This document shows, in pieces, positions 25,090-36,135 of a stretch of 64,000 bases of DNA. The notes beneath the pieces are model-generated. The model had not been told where the DNA came from. It was given only the letters and a program-made list of their open reading frames with translations, and made no database searches. Origin of the DNA: Rhododendron vialii. Its lineage: Eukaryota; Streptophyta; Magnoliopsida; Ericales; Ericaceae. The translations under genes were made by a program, and so were the position numbers. Each line of letters begins with the position of its first letter. Position 1 is the stretch's first letter. The stretch is taken from the NCBI RefSeq assembly GCF_030253575.1, contig NC_080569.1, positions 10,547,001-10,611,000 on the forward strand. The letters are read 5' to 3'.

Positions 25090-26263
25090 AGCACTCTTGA
25101 CAGTGGCTGATAACTTCATGATTCCGAAAGAAAGAAGGGTTTTTTTCGTGTCATGTCGGAAAGTATTTGAGTCCCTGTCCAGCACGGGGATCTGAATACC
25201 TTCATGGGTGGTAAAGAAAGAAGCGAGAAGTGAGAAAATTGTAATTTACCTTTCACATTTACAGAAACTTCTTGTGAAGAGGCTTTAGAAGTGGAAATAG
25301 GATGGATTTTGAGGTCTTTTGTATTACACGTATAAAGGAACGACAGTGAAACCCCTTTTAACGGTGGGTGCATGTTTTCTTCAAAAAAAAAAACCGGTCC
25401 CGCTCCGCGAACTCAAATAAGTATTTATTTTTTGTGAATCAAAGGTGATGTAATATGAAAGAATGATCTGTCCCGTAAAGTGGAAAATAAGTATTTAAAA
25501 ATTAACAACCTTAGCGGAAAATATTCTGAAAAGGATGATTGTAGAGGAAAGTCGGGAGTATCATGGTCTTTTCATCAATAGGAAAAATGGAGAATGCAAA
25601 AGCTCCTCCAGTGTCAACCTCAAAATGCAAAATGTAGAATTTGGGCTCCCAAACGGGCTCGTTTTACCTTCGGTGTATTTTTAAGGACCCAATGTTTTAA
25701 CTTCTCCCTTAGAATTAACTTTTTTTCATCATGTGTTCATAAAAAACTCAATCGTTTTTCTCTTTTCTCCTCTCAAAACAATTATCTTCAAAAATTTTGT
25801 CTGTTTGGTCATTCGTGTTTTTTCTCCTTTATTGATTTTATCAAAAAATTTACTTTACTCTTAACTTTTTGGATCTACACACCTTACATCTATTCAAAAA
25901 GTGTGTGCATATATATATATATTAAAATGTTGAAAAAGAATTAAAAACGAAAAAATACACAAATTTATACAAGTTTTCTTTTCAATTTTCAATTTTTTAT
26001 TTTTAAGAAACTAGGAGTAATATTTGTGTTTCTAAAAAAAAAAACAAAACAAAACTGGGGAAAACAACTTTTGTAATTTTCATAATTTACAAAAAAATTG
26101 AAAAAAGTTAATGAAAAACAAAAAAACTAGAAACTTGTTACCAAACAAGTTTTCTTCATTAATTTTTAAAAAAATAAAAATAAAAACCAAAAACAAAAAC
26201 AAAAAGGAACCAAGTTGCAGTTTTTTTTTTTTGGTCAAAAGTGAGAAAATTAACATTCGAGAG
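25090..26263. other. 3' UTR of the RINGv gene and gene-free spacer
   Basis: The first roughly 300 bp are probably 3' UTR. A CCGCTCCGCGAAC ... CTTAGCGGAAAA sequence at about 25404-25530 resembles the TTCCGCTAAAG MITE family. The remainder is very AT-rich with A/T homopolymers and an AT run near 25910. No gene seen. Confidence 0.5.
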
Positions 26264-26356
26264 ATGCTAGAGGCACATCACCTCAAAGGCACATCAACCA
26301 CACTCCTCTCACATATAGGTGGGTCCCGTTTCAATGGGAGAATGTGCCTCTAGCAT
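26264..26356. mobile_element. Very short MITE, 93 bp
   Basis: Perfect 15-bp inverted ends ATGCTAGAGGCACAT (26264-26278) and ATGTGCCTCTAGCAT (26342-26356), with a centre containing CACATATAGGTGGGTCCC. Lies about 200 bp upstream of the YrdC gene start. Confidence 0.65.
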
Positions 26357-26558
26357 TTTTTAATTCTCTTTAACATATATCAAAAAGTTGAGAGAGAGAT
26401 AGGCGGCTGTGCCAATAGTTGTTGAACAACAAATTAACATATACTGTACTTATCAAAGTTGAAGTTTAGGGATAGTAGTATTTTGCAATGATCTTGTTGC
26501 AATCCAACCGGGATTTGCTCGCCGGCTCGCTTCTCCTGTGGCGGGGGTGTCCACGCCG

Positions 26559-26632
26559 ATGATGAAGAAAGCTATTCCGCCCAAAATCATCGCAGAGAAA
26601 TACGGTCTCCCAGGTGCTCCTTCAACACAACC

Positions 26633-26666
<34 letters not shown>

Positions 26667-26741
26667 AGATCGATATCTACTTCTCTCTCCAACATTATTC
26701 TTCCCAGTACGCAGGATTCACGTACGCTTATACGGAGTATT

Positions 26742-26799
<58 letters not shown>

Positions 26800-29700
26800 G
26801 GAGTGCCAAATTTTGAAACATCGCATCTGCTGCCGCACAGATGGAGATTTGGAGGGGGATTATTTCCGAAGACGATGGCTTGTTGGAGTTTGGAGAAATC
26901 AGATTTAGAAACTACTACTACTACTACTACTACTACTAATACTGAGTTGAGAGTAAATGTTCGGCCAGCAACAGAAGCTCATGCGGAAGAGGCAGTTGAA
27001 GCTCTGAAAGATGGGAAGGTCATTGCCGTCCCCACTGACACTCTCTATGGTTTCGCGTGTGATGCTTGGTATGCCATTTCAAGTCCCAATCAAATCTATA
27101 GACTGCCTTCATGTAACTTTCATACTACTTTGTTGTTGTTGTTGACCTTATTAAAACCATTTAATTAATCGGTACCCAAACAAGTATCCACCCCATTGAG
27201 TATAGGGCTCATGTTTGGCCAATTGTCGCTTGCTTGAATTTCAGGTGTGAAATAGCTAACCTGGCCTTTTTAGATCGAATGTTTTTTTGTGGTCAAGATA
27301 TAGAATGAAGTTCATGTCGACAACATTGGAAATCGGAAAGGATGAATGGAAAATGTAGTTTATTGTTTGTGGTGCACTGTGACAAACGGTGAAGGAGATA
27401 CAGAAGTTGTTTACAAATAATTTCTTGGAGATTTGTACTAGGATTGGAGAATTTTCTTTTACTTTTTCCTTGGATGCGTATATATAGTGGAACCAAGTCT
27501 GTTCAAACTTCGAACTTAGAAGGGGTGTTTTTTGCATGGTAGGTGGTGCAGATTTTAATGATTCTTAAGGATAGAGAAAAAAGGTGTCTTCCCAATTGGT
27601 TTTTGGGTGTAGAAAGAGGTATGGAAGGGTGGAACACCGCTGCTGTATGAAAGAAAGACTTGTTTGAACCTTCATGGGAAATTGCTTAAACCGGTGATCC
27701 CGTATAGCTCCCAGCCTTTCATTAACCTTCTCATCATGTCAATTGTCAACCAATGTCTAAATCAAAGATTCACTAAGCAGGTTCTGTTTTCAAAATTTAC
27801 ATACAGAGTACATCATTGTACCTTGTCCTGCAGATTACTTTAAGGATGTCAAAGATTAAGAGGACAGGGTCTAACCAATTGGTGAACGGTTAACACCTCT
27901 TGTTTTGAGTTGAGGATTTACTCATTCGATCCTATAGGATTCTTACCAGTATTACTCAGCTGAGGAGTACTAATGCTACATTTTCCAATTGTTCTCTTCC
28001 TCATCAATTACTAACTCATGCATTCACTTCATATGGATCCTTTTGCAGCTCTGTGGAAGCAGTTAATAGGACGTACGAGATTAAAGGGCGTAAACACACA
28101 AGCCCTTTTGCAATATGTGTTGGGGACATATCAGATATTAAACGATTTGCTATAACAGACCATTTAACTCCTGGCTTGCTCGATTGTCTCCTCCCAGGAC
28201 CTGTAACTCTGGTGCTAAGCCGAGGTTTGTAACGTACAATTACATTTAACTTAGTATGTTTGGACCTCAGATATCTGTTTAGTACTCTTTACTTCAGTTG
28301 TATCTTGCTTTCCTCTATTACAATTGCTGAACTGGCTACAGTGGTGGTTATGTGCTAGAAACTAAACTTTACAGGGACTACTACTCGAGGTAGTTGATTT
28401 CCAGGTTTTTTTTCTTGTTTGTTTTTGCTTAAATGTTCGAATTTGGAGACATTGCAGGGGACTCTAGTATTCTAGAGAAGTCGTTGAACCCTGGATTAGA
28501 TACTATTGGAGTTCGAGTACCAGACTGTAGCTTTATAAGGGTTATTGCCCGTGGATCCGGAAGTGCACTAGCCCTAACAAGTGCAAACCTAAGTGGGCAA
28601 CCAAGTAGTGTTTGCATAAAAGATTTTGAAAAACTCTGGAAACACTGTGCATATGTTTATGATGGTGGTGTGCTTCCATCTGGGCGAGCAGGATCAACAG
28701 TGGTGCAACTTACAAAGCCCGGAAAATACAAGATTCTTAGAGCAGGGAGGTAAGACTCTGAAATTCCAAAATCTGCAGGAATGCTTACATGCTGCTTATG
28801 TATGGCTTCATCATTACTAATTGCCAAAACTGTCCAGTTAGAAATTAGGTATCTTCGCTCCAGCAGTGATCCATCATTTTGTTTTTAGAAAAGGGAATTA
28901 CTCTTACCCCCTTCATGTTTTGTGCATTGATACATCTCCACCACTTGTTTGAAAAATCAGCATACACCTCCTCGGGTTAAGTTCAGGGTTAGCCTCTGTT
29001 TGACAGAATGTTTTTTTTTCTTTTTTTGTAAATGGTTGAACCATTTGATCGAGTGGATTATTTTCTATACCCTTGCTCAGATGGAAGATCAGCTTATTTT
29101 TAGGTTTGCATTCGACTGCTATATTAGCAATCTCAATAGTGTTAATATGCTACTACCGAACTTCACTATTAAATTAACTTACAACCGGATCGAAACCCCA
29201 CGATCTCGTTCTTCCTCCTTTGTCTGCTTCTCTCAACCAATCTCAAACTCAGAGTACACATACTCCAACTCCTACTTCAAAAATCAAGCTGACAAAAAAT
29301 GTGATGTAGTTATGTGTAGCGTGTATGAGCCTTATAGATTGTGCCAGTATGAGTAACACACTGTATCACTTATTTCCACACCAAAAAGAAAGAAAATAAC
29401 TTTAGAGGAACATGGTGGTTTCCTGTTGGGGATAATGAATTGAAGAGAATGAACAAACTACCAATGTTCAGCTTTTAACTCATCATAAGGTTAGCAGGTT
29501 CCATGGCAGGGAAAAGCAAATGCTAAAAACATACATGATCAACCTAACACAGATGGGCTCCCACATTGGTAGTTTGGTTTAAGTGTGTGTGTGTTTAAGA
29601 GAGTCCTCATACCCCTCCCTAGTAAGCAATTGCCTAGTGGAGGTGGTAAGTGGAATTACTCTCTTACCCTTCCATGTTAAAAAAAAAAACCTAACACAGA

Positions 29701-30088
29701 TGGCTTTCAACTGAAGTAATATTAACAGGTCTCTTTTCCTCTTCCAGATAGATTTTCAAAATGCTATGGTTGATATTTTTATCTTTGTAGGGTTTGAGTT
29801 CGATTCTACATTATCAGCTACATGATTGGATGGAAGGAAATACTACGATAAGTAAAAATGTGCTTTAATCCTTCTGAAATCACGGGCTCATAACGCTGGA
29901 AGATAGATCATTCATTATCTGCTGGTGAAGCTTATCTTGCTTTCTTGTGAGTGTCTTATAACATCCGTAGAGAAGAAAATCAGGGTGTAATTATTTCTTC
30001 TTGTTTTATTTGTATTTGCAGCGCAAAGGAAGAGACTGTTGCGGTCCTTCAAAGGCACTCTCGTTTAGATGATGCGATGGATACATAG
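26559..30088 (+). CDS. YRDC: Threonylcarbamoyl-AMP synthase (YrdC/Sua5 domain protein)
   Basis: Makes threonylcarbamoyl-AMP from Thr, bicarbonate and ATP for t6A37 of ANN-decoding tRNAs. Core exons: 26875-27068 (within exon 2), 28049-28224, 28458-28749, 30022-30088 (stop TAG). From the ATG at 26875 the protein has 242 residues and is essentially one YrdC domain: VPTDTLYGFACDA, YEIKGRKHTSPFA, LLPGPVTLVLSRG, IGVRVPD and LTSANLSG are all present. It lacks the extra C-terminal Sua5 domain. A probable 5' exon at 26559-26613 (MMKKAIPPKIIAEKYGLPG) splices across a CT-rich intron (26614-26800; CAG|GTGCTC to TAG|GAGTGCC) in frame to 26801, giving 285 residues. That extension is basic overall and may direct organelle import; the internal ATG would give a cytosolic form. 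The core call is firm; the first exon is inference. Confidence 0.9.
26633..26800 (+). repeat. Two (CT)n tracts at the 5' end of the YrdC gene
   Basis: CT runs at about 26633-26663 and 26747-26798 end in a TAG that makes a good splice acceptor with a long pyrimidine tract. They lie either in an intron or in the 5' UTR, depending on which start is used. Confidence 0.9.
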
Positions 30089-30369
30089 CAAGAGGTCCAA
30101 AGTGTTGCTATTGGCAGCGTGTATTAGCAAGAGAATTTATGTTGGCACGTGAGAAATTGCTTCTATACATTGTTGTTAAATTTTTCTGTATACTATGGCT
30201 GGTGAAGCTATTTTTCCGGTACGCTATAGCTGTTGTGAAGCTACCTTTCTTTTTTCTTTGATAAGTAATCTTGGCAATTGTTCTTGCACCTAGGTTCTAT
30301 AGAGATTGCTGATTATAAAGTATTAGTCTCAATTTTTTTGAAAAGTCTTTGGCGGACCTCTCTTGGATC

Positions 30370-30987
30370 TAGGGCTGTAAACGAACCGAATCGAGCCGAA
30401 CCTTGTTAAGTTCGGCTCGGGTTCGGCTCGAGCCTAAACAACTTGGCTCGAGTTCGGCTCGTTAAAATTTTTCAAGGCTCGGGTTCGGCTCGGTTGGGTT
30501 CGTTAAGATACTAGTTTGGCTCGAGTTTGGCTCGGATTCGGCTCGGGTTCGATTTGAACTTGAACATCTTGGCTTGAGTTTGGCTCGTTAAACTCAAATG
30601 AATCGAGCCGAGCCAAATCTAAGCTCGAATTAAGCTCGTCAAGACTCAGGTTTGATTCGGCTCAACTCATTAAATTCAAGCGAACCCAAACTCTCTCATT
30701 AATTGTATAGAATTTGGGAGAAAAATAAGTATTGAATTATATATACAACTTTAAAATTTTTTACATTTACAAATAGACCCCTATTTAATTATTAATTAAA
30801 TTTAAGTATAGGTTCGCGAACCTAACCGAGCCGAATATCGTTAGGCTCAGGTTCGGCTCATCTACGGAACGAGCCTAGAGTTGAGGTTCAGGTTCAGTTC
30901 GTTTAGCAGACGAATCGAATTCGAACGAGCTCTTACCGAACCGAGCCTCGAATAGTTCGCGAATGGCTCAGTTCATTTACAGCCCTC
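30370..30987. mobile_element. hAT-type non-autonomous element, 618 bp, 8-bp TSD
   Basis: Starts TAGGGCTGTAAACGAACC and ends TTTACAGCCCTC, flanked by perfect 8-bp repeats CTTGGATC at 30362-30369 and 30988-30995. Same family as 9408-9968: subterminal GGCTCGGGTTCGGCTCG words, AT-rich middle, no transposase. Lies about 280 bp downstream of the YrdC stop codon. Confidence 0.9.
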
Positions 30988-31139
30988 CTTGGATCTGAAT
31001 GCAAGGTCCCCTCATGGTTGTGAAACTACTAGCTATGTTGTTTATATTGAGAGCATGAGAACCGTGACAATCACTAGTTATTTTCTTGCACACTTCTCTT
31101 ATACAGAATCCATTAATTATTTTGTTGAAGAGGTTAAAA

Positions 31140-31142
<3 letters not shown>

Positions 31143-31188
<46 letters not shown>
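31143..31188. repeat. (CT)n microsatellite
   Basis: Pure CT run of about 46 bp. Confidence 0.95.
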
Positions 31189-31189
<1 letters not shown>

Positions 31190-31192
<3 letters not shown>

Positions 31193-32214
31193 TTTATGTT
31201 GTTGAGGACATGGGAGTGTTGTCGTTTTATAAAATTGCCTGCCTAAAACAGCCTTGCCTGTTAAGTCATGTTCGGTGTTAATGGAACCTTGTAGAGCTAT
31301 CGCGAATCAAGCTTGCACAACTATGTCATCACTTATCAGATAGTCTTGAGTGAATTTTACTTCATCTATCAACTATGCTTGAGCAACTATGTATGATCCT
31401 AAAAATTGTCTTCATTATTTCTGGTTAGTTGAAGAAAACGAATACAAGATTTCAAGTAAATACCTTAGTGGGAAATCCAGTTCTAGGCCCCCTGATCTGG
31501 TAGTAGTGGTCTGATGTAGATTCCCTATCTCTGTTCTAGGATGAATTCGCTGCTTTTAGCCTATTTTGGCTGTTAATGATATGGGCTTTGTTTCAAAAAA
31601 AAATTACTATAGGTATGTGGATTCTGGAAATCTATTCAAGCATGCAGGATTACGATATTCCAGATTTCTAGAGGGTTTACCCCGGCTGTCGGTGCGGTGT
31701 TATTCTCTAAGTCATGGCCTGTCTTTCTTTACCATTTTTTTATGTCCCGGTAAACATGGCGTCCAAACGGAGGGGACCAATAGCCCCAGAATCAATGCTA
31801 CCCTCCACCAGTTGTCCCTCCCGGAACGAAAAATACCCGTTACCTCACTTGTATTTTTTTATCGATCTTGCTATTGTCAATATACTCAGCTGACGATAAA
31901 CATACTAGAAGACAATAAAAATACGTATTTCTATGTACTTTTTGTACCCTTTAATACACATTCACACATTTCATTATTGTCAGCCCAATGGTCTGATTTT
32001 AAAATTTTCCTTTTTCTATTACCATAGATAATTACACTGACGATATAGGGTATTTAAGTCGTCGCTGGATTGCTTTTGACAAGTAATATGATCGTCATCA
32101 TTCAATTAAACTAAGGCATGATGAAATGTTTCGTGAGTCAAGTTGGGTTGCTTTTTTCTAGCAAGCCACGGGAAATATTCTCAGTTGAACCAAACACAGC
32201 CTTATTTCGGATTA
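31190..32214. other. Gene-free spacer with an orphan open frame
   Basis: A 153-codon open frame starts at 31566 but resembles no family I know and has no splice or promoter context. It is treated as chance or a decayed element. Nothing else seen. Confidence 0.45.
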
Positions 32215-32323
32215 TAAGAGCAAGTATATCAGATTAGGTAAAATTTGAGCCAAAATTGCCAGTAAACAGTACACATTTTTCCTTTTAAATACCCACATCT
32301 CTTTTAATACTACACAAATACTA

Positions 32324-32594
32324 CTCCCTCCGTCTCTTTTTAAATGTCCTACTTCGTAACTCCAACTTATTAAAAAAATATAATCATTATACTTTTCACA
32401 TCAACTTTTTCCTCCACTTTCCCTACTTATCCATCATCATTACACTTTTTACTCACTAACTTTTCAAAATGGAATCTACTTTTAAGGAAAAATAGACAAT
32501 GTACCAACTTTTACCCACTAACTTTACCAAATTGACACTTATTAAGGGACAGCCCAAAATGAAATACTGGACTATAATAAGAGGACGGAGGGAG
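32324..32594. mobile_element. Stowaway-type MITE nested in the Harbinger-type MITE
   Basis: CTCCCTCCGTCTC at the left and GAGGACGGAGGGAG at the right, flanked by TA on both sides (32322-32323 and 32595-32596). Length 271 bp. Internal arms share TTTACCCAC/AACTTT-type words. Confidence 0.85.
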
Positions 32595-32792
32595 TATTTA
32601 TTTTACTTATTCTCTATTAAAATAATACTTTCTTTTTCTTTTTCTTCTTTTCTTTTTACTATTCTTCTTTTTGTTGGAGGAGAGAAAGAGAGGCTAGAAG
32701 AGAGAGAAAATAATATTAAATGTATTAATGGTGAATAGTTCTTAGATAAATTTACCTAAGCACTATTGCAAAATTTATTTTACCTAACCTTA

Positions 32793-33166
32793 GAGCAAGT
32801 ATACTAGATGAGCAAAAATACATTTTTTGCTATTTTACCTAAGAAAAACATAAAAAATAGTCTACACCAAATGAGCTAAAAAAGGAGCTAAAATGCATTT
32901 GTGAATAGTTGTTCTCTATTTTTACCTATGCACTATTCATACTCATTTCTTCTTCTTTTTAATTTCTTTCTCTCTCTCCTCCCTCCTTTCTCCTCTCTTT
33001 AAACAATAAAGATAATAAAAAAAATGAGTGAAAAATATAGTATATTTTAATTAGAGTTAGGTAAAATAGATAACATTGATGTAGTGTTGAGAGAGATGTG
33101 AGTAGGTAAAATAAAAAAAATGCACTGTTGATCAGTATTTTTACATTTTCATTGGTGTACATGCTC
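32793..33166. mobile_element. Inner PIF/Harbinger-type MITE, 374 bp
   Basis: Ends GAGCAAGTATACTAGATGAG and CATTGGTGTACATGCTC, flanked by the 3-bp repeat TTA at 32790-32792 and 33167-33169. It belongs to the same family as the element it is inserted in. Confidence 0.78.
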
Positions 33167-33827
33167 TTAAAAGGAGTTATTGCTAACTTGGTGCAATGCC
33201 TATTTTGAGTTTTTGCTTAGGTAAAATACATAAGATGCTATTTTTCCTAATCTAGTGTACATGCTCTAAGAGTCAACGAAAGCTATGTGCTACTAATCAT
33301 CAATAGCATACTACACGAGTCTGTACACTCAAAAGTGAGTTTCAGCAGCAGAATTATGAATCTCAAACATGATTCTGCGATGGAAACTCACTCGGTGCAT
33401 GGGGTGCACCAAAATATGGGTACAAGGACCTCCGGTGGAGTCTTTATTGAACGACCAATTCGAATCGTCTCCCTTTCAAGGAATTAAATGGGAGTCAACT
33501 GTCCTGTAATTGAAGCAGTAATAACTGTCAATTCATCGTGAGTTTCAAACCTCACAAAATCTACCAAGATTGCCTTAATCCAACGAAAAAGTGTAGGAAT
33601 ACAACTACCGGATAGTTTGGAGCAGTTCGATAAATATGAGCCGACGTGCATCATACTGCTATAAATACAGTTGTGTTCGGAGTTAGTTTTAAAGTTTGTG
33701 TTCTTGGCATTGCTTTAATCTAATTGGCTCCTTTTGAACTTCCTAAGTTCTGCACATTGCGCTTGGATACTACACTCAAGTGCTCGTTCCCTCACGATTA
33801 TCTGGACTGATTCAGTTAAGAACAGTT

Positions 33828-34017
33828 TTTTTTTTTTTTTTAAAGGCGAAAGAATTTTATTAATTTCTAAAATTGTTACAAAGTACCGGTGCAAGGAATG
33901 ATAGACGTTGTATTCTTAATCCGAGACACATTCGAGTTACAAACATGAGAATAATTCTATGTCAATTCGAGATCCAAATCCGAGGTTAGCAAGAAATCAA
34001 TAAAGGAACTCTCAGTA
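33828..34017 (-). mobile_element. Short truncated retroposon, minus strand, 10-bp TSD
   Basis: A T-run at 33828-33841 (the poly(A) tail of a minus-strand copy) is followed by about 175 bp that include TTTTATTAATTTCTAAAATTG, and then the direct repeat of AAGAACAGTT. The repeat is at 33818-33827 and 34018-34027. Structure fits a 5'-truncated LINE end or a SINE; no coding remains. Confidence 0.72.
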
Positions 34018-34247
34018 AAGAACAGTTACTACGATCCGAACGATATGAACCATAAACCAAGCAAATTAACTAAAAGCAATATCCAAAATTCATTAGTGCC
34101 AAAAAAAATCGAACAAATCATCCTCATCCACCTCGTTCAACAAAAGTACTAAAATGAGATATACTAACAATAGCTAAACCTGTGAAGACAGTGATTCAAA
34201 AAACATAGCAGAAATGCAAGATGTAGTACTAGTAGTTGTAAGTGTAT

Positions 34248-34757
34248 CTAGAACATCTCACTTCTGGCTGCGTACCCGTACTGCGACCTCTGTATGTTCT
34301 GCTGCCTCTTCCTATACAGTATCGCTGCTAACGCCACGATACACACGGCGGCGATGGTTCCGAGCGCGGCCCCAGCCTTCTGTCCTTTCGTCAATCCACC
34401 TTGCGAATCCTTCGATTCGTCATTCGCGCTCGCGTTGCTGTTCTTGGAACCGACAGTGCTCGGCGGGGGCGGGGGCGGCGACGGCAATGGAGGAGACACA
34501 TCCGCCGATGGAGACGGAGACGGAGACGGAGACGGGGACGGGGACGATTCAGGAGAGGGAGGGGACGGCGGAGGCGCTGGAGGCGAAAAGGTCGGCGGTG
34601 AGAGCGGCGAAGGAGAGACAGTCGGGGTCGGAGAGAGCGGCGGCGGCGGAGAGAGGGGTACTTGGGCGACCACGGGGCCCGGACTGGGAGCCAGCGGTTG
34701 TACTACTGAGAGAAGCGACGAGAGAGCAATGATTGCGAGTATGTGGAGTTTAGCCAT
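34248..34757 (-). CDS. Pro-rich AGP-like single-pass membrane protein
   Basis: A 169-residue intronless gene. The first roughly 22 residues (MAKLHILAIIALSSLLSVVQ) form a signal peptide. Residues 23-100 are Pro/Ser/Ala-rich with SPPPP, APPPSPPSP and a run of seven SP dipeptides at 71-84, motifs expected to be hydroxylated and O-glycosylated as in arabinogalactan and extensin-like proteins. A short N/D/K-rich linker leads to a hydrophobic helix at about 128-148 (AGAALGTIAAVCIVALAAIL). A basic stop-transfer RKR and a 19-residue cytoplasmic tail ending YGYAARSEMF follow. The tail argues for a type I membrane protein rather than a GPI-anchored classical AGP. Likely plasma membrane with a wall-facing ectodomain; function not assignable. 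The SP repeat makes long misleading open frames on the other strand. Confidence 0.88.
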   Translation of the reverse strand: MAKLHILAIIALSSLLSVVQPLAPSPGPVVAQVPLSPPPPLSPTPTVSPSPLSPPTFSPPAPPPSPPSPESSPSPSPSPSPSPSADVSPPLPSPPPPPPSTVGSKNSNASANDESKDSQGGLTKGQKAGAALGTIAAVCIVALAAILYRKRQQNIQRSQYGYAARSEMF

Positions 34758-34939
34758 TGCTTTCGTCGATCTGCAAATGAACTAGTATTGTAGTGAATCG
34801 GGCCAATCGACGGCGTGAGGACCCAGATCTGAAGATTTGAAACGGAGATGGGATTGATTCTAGTGAGTAGAAAACAGAAGAATGCCGTTGGAAAAAGGTG
34901 GGTATGAGATCTGAAGTGAGAAAAGGCGGTTGGAAAGTT

Positions 34940-35009
34940 CGGAGAGAGAGAGAGAGAGAGCAGGAGTACTCCTAGTAGTAGAGTAGATCTGGGAAGTTGA
35001 CAAACTCGG

Positions 35010-35043
<34 letters not shown>

Positions 35044-35190
35044 CCTAAATTAGCGGCGGGGGAGAATCCAATGAGGGGCGGAGAGTCCGGGGAGGAGGTA
35101 CGTGGTGGAGAAGGGGAGTTGAGGCGGCGGGTGCGGGGTGTAGTATTGGAGGAGTGTGATGGGGAGAATGAACTGAATGGGTTTTATAGT
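34940..35190 (-). promoter_or_regulatory. 5' leader with GA/CT repeats and TATA box of the AGP-like gene
   Basis: Read on the gene strand, a TATAAAA lies at 35182-35188, which would give a leader of roughly 400 nt. The leader contains two CT runs (plus-strand GA at 34941-34960 and 35011-35041). Transcription start is inferred from the TATA position only. Confidence 0.55.
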
Positions 35191-35484
35191 AGCGGTGGTG
35201 GGGTGTCGAGGATGGGATGGCAGCCTGGCAGTTTGCTTAAGCAACAAGGGTACCGTGCTCGTGGATTTTTTTGTTGCGACACGATTTAGTACATGGTGCT
35301 GCACAGCACCATGCTACGCGATTCGAATATCGTTCGTTTGGCAATTCAACGGTTCAAATTTTATTTTTATTTATATTGCATTTGAGTTGTTTATTATCAA
35401 AATGAGATTTAAATCGTTGAATAACCAAACAGACAGCATCCGAACTGTGTAATACGATGCTGTGCAGCAGCTGCACAACAATTT

Positions 35485-35683
35485 GGGAAATGATTTTTAC
35501 GTTTTTCCTTTTTTAATTTACATTCTCTTCATTTTTTCTATTCGCATGAATTTATCATGTTATCCTTTTTTAAATACATTTTTCACACATTCAAAGGCAA
35601 AATAATAAATTCACGTAGATAAAGATTAAAAAAAAAGAATGTGAATTTTAAAAGGGAGACCGGAGAGTGTAAAAATCACTCCC
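35485..35683. mobile_element. Mutator-type MITE, GGGAAATGATTT family, imperfect 9-bp TSD
   Basis: Begins GGGAAATGATTTTTACG and ends GAGTGTAAAAATCACTCCC. Flanks CAACAATTT (35476-35484) and CAATAATTT (35684-35692) match at 8 of 9 positions. Same family as 39877-40015 and, with weaker ends, 43833-44025 and 46090-46285. Confidence 0.72.
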
Positions 35684-35977
35684 CAATAATTTTTATTTAT
35701 TTATTTGGTAATCGTATGTTATGGCCAATTTGCTCGCACGTCAACTAATTCTGAGAACATAAAGATAATGACCACCAGACATAATCTCCGGTGGCTCTCT
35801 AGTTTGAGATGGTTGACCTATGTGGCATTCGAATATGCGACTCTATTGTCAAACACTTGTTGTTTTCTCATACCTACTTTGCAAATATCTCTAAGATTTT
35901 TAAATGTGTTCTCTTATGTGTTCTTTTCTTTTTTTGGTCGAAAATGTTCTCTTATGTATTCATTTGACCAAAAAAAA

Positions 35978-36135
35978 ATTATGATTGGATCGAGAAATTA
36001 TTGGTGTCGGATTAAACTGATTTTTCGCGGAGGCACGCTCTTGAAAAGATATTTACATTTAATGAATGACTTGAATTATTTGTGTGGGGACCCGTAATGA
36101 CCCCACACAAAAATCTATGCACAGAATCTGTGCAT
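35978..36135. mobile_element. Half copy of the GTGGG-CCCAC palindromic MITE
   Basis: Only the right arm is present (ATTGGATCGAGAAATTATTG ... CATTTAATGAATGACTTG ... ACCCCACACAAAAATCTATG). The left arm is missing, so this is a decayed or truncated copy of the family at 12922 and 15392. Confidence 0.65.

Larger units (their letters stand above)
32218..33266. mobile_element. Outer PIF/Harbinger-type MITE of a nested set
   Basis: Ends GAGCAAGTATATCAGATTAG and CTAATCTAGTGTACATGCTC, flanked by the 3-bp repeat TAA at 32215-32217 and 33267-33269, as for PIF/Harbinger (Tourist-like) elements. It contains a Stowaway-type element (32324-32594) and a second member of its own family (32793-33166). Confidence 0.78.

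Noticed and set aside
31566..32027. 153-codon plus-strand open frame
   Set aside because: No recognisable motif, ends in AT-rich low-complexity sequence, no promoter or splice context.
34214..34785. Long plus-strand open frames over the AGP-like gene (Gly/Asp- or Arg-rich)
   Set aside because: They are antisense shadows of the minus-strand SP/PPP codon repeats; the minus frame alone has a signal peptide and membrane helix.
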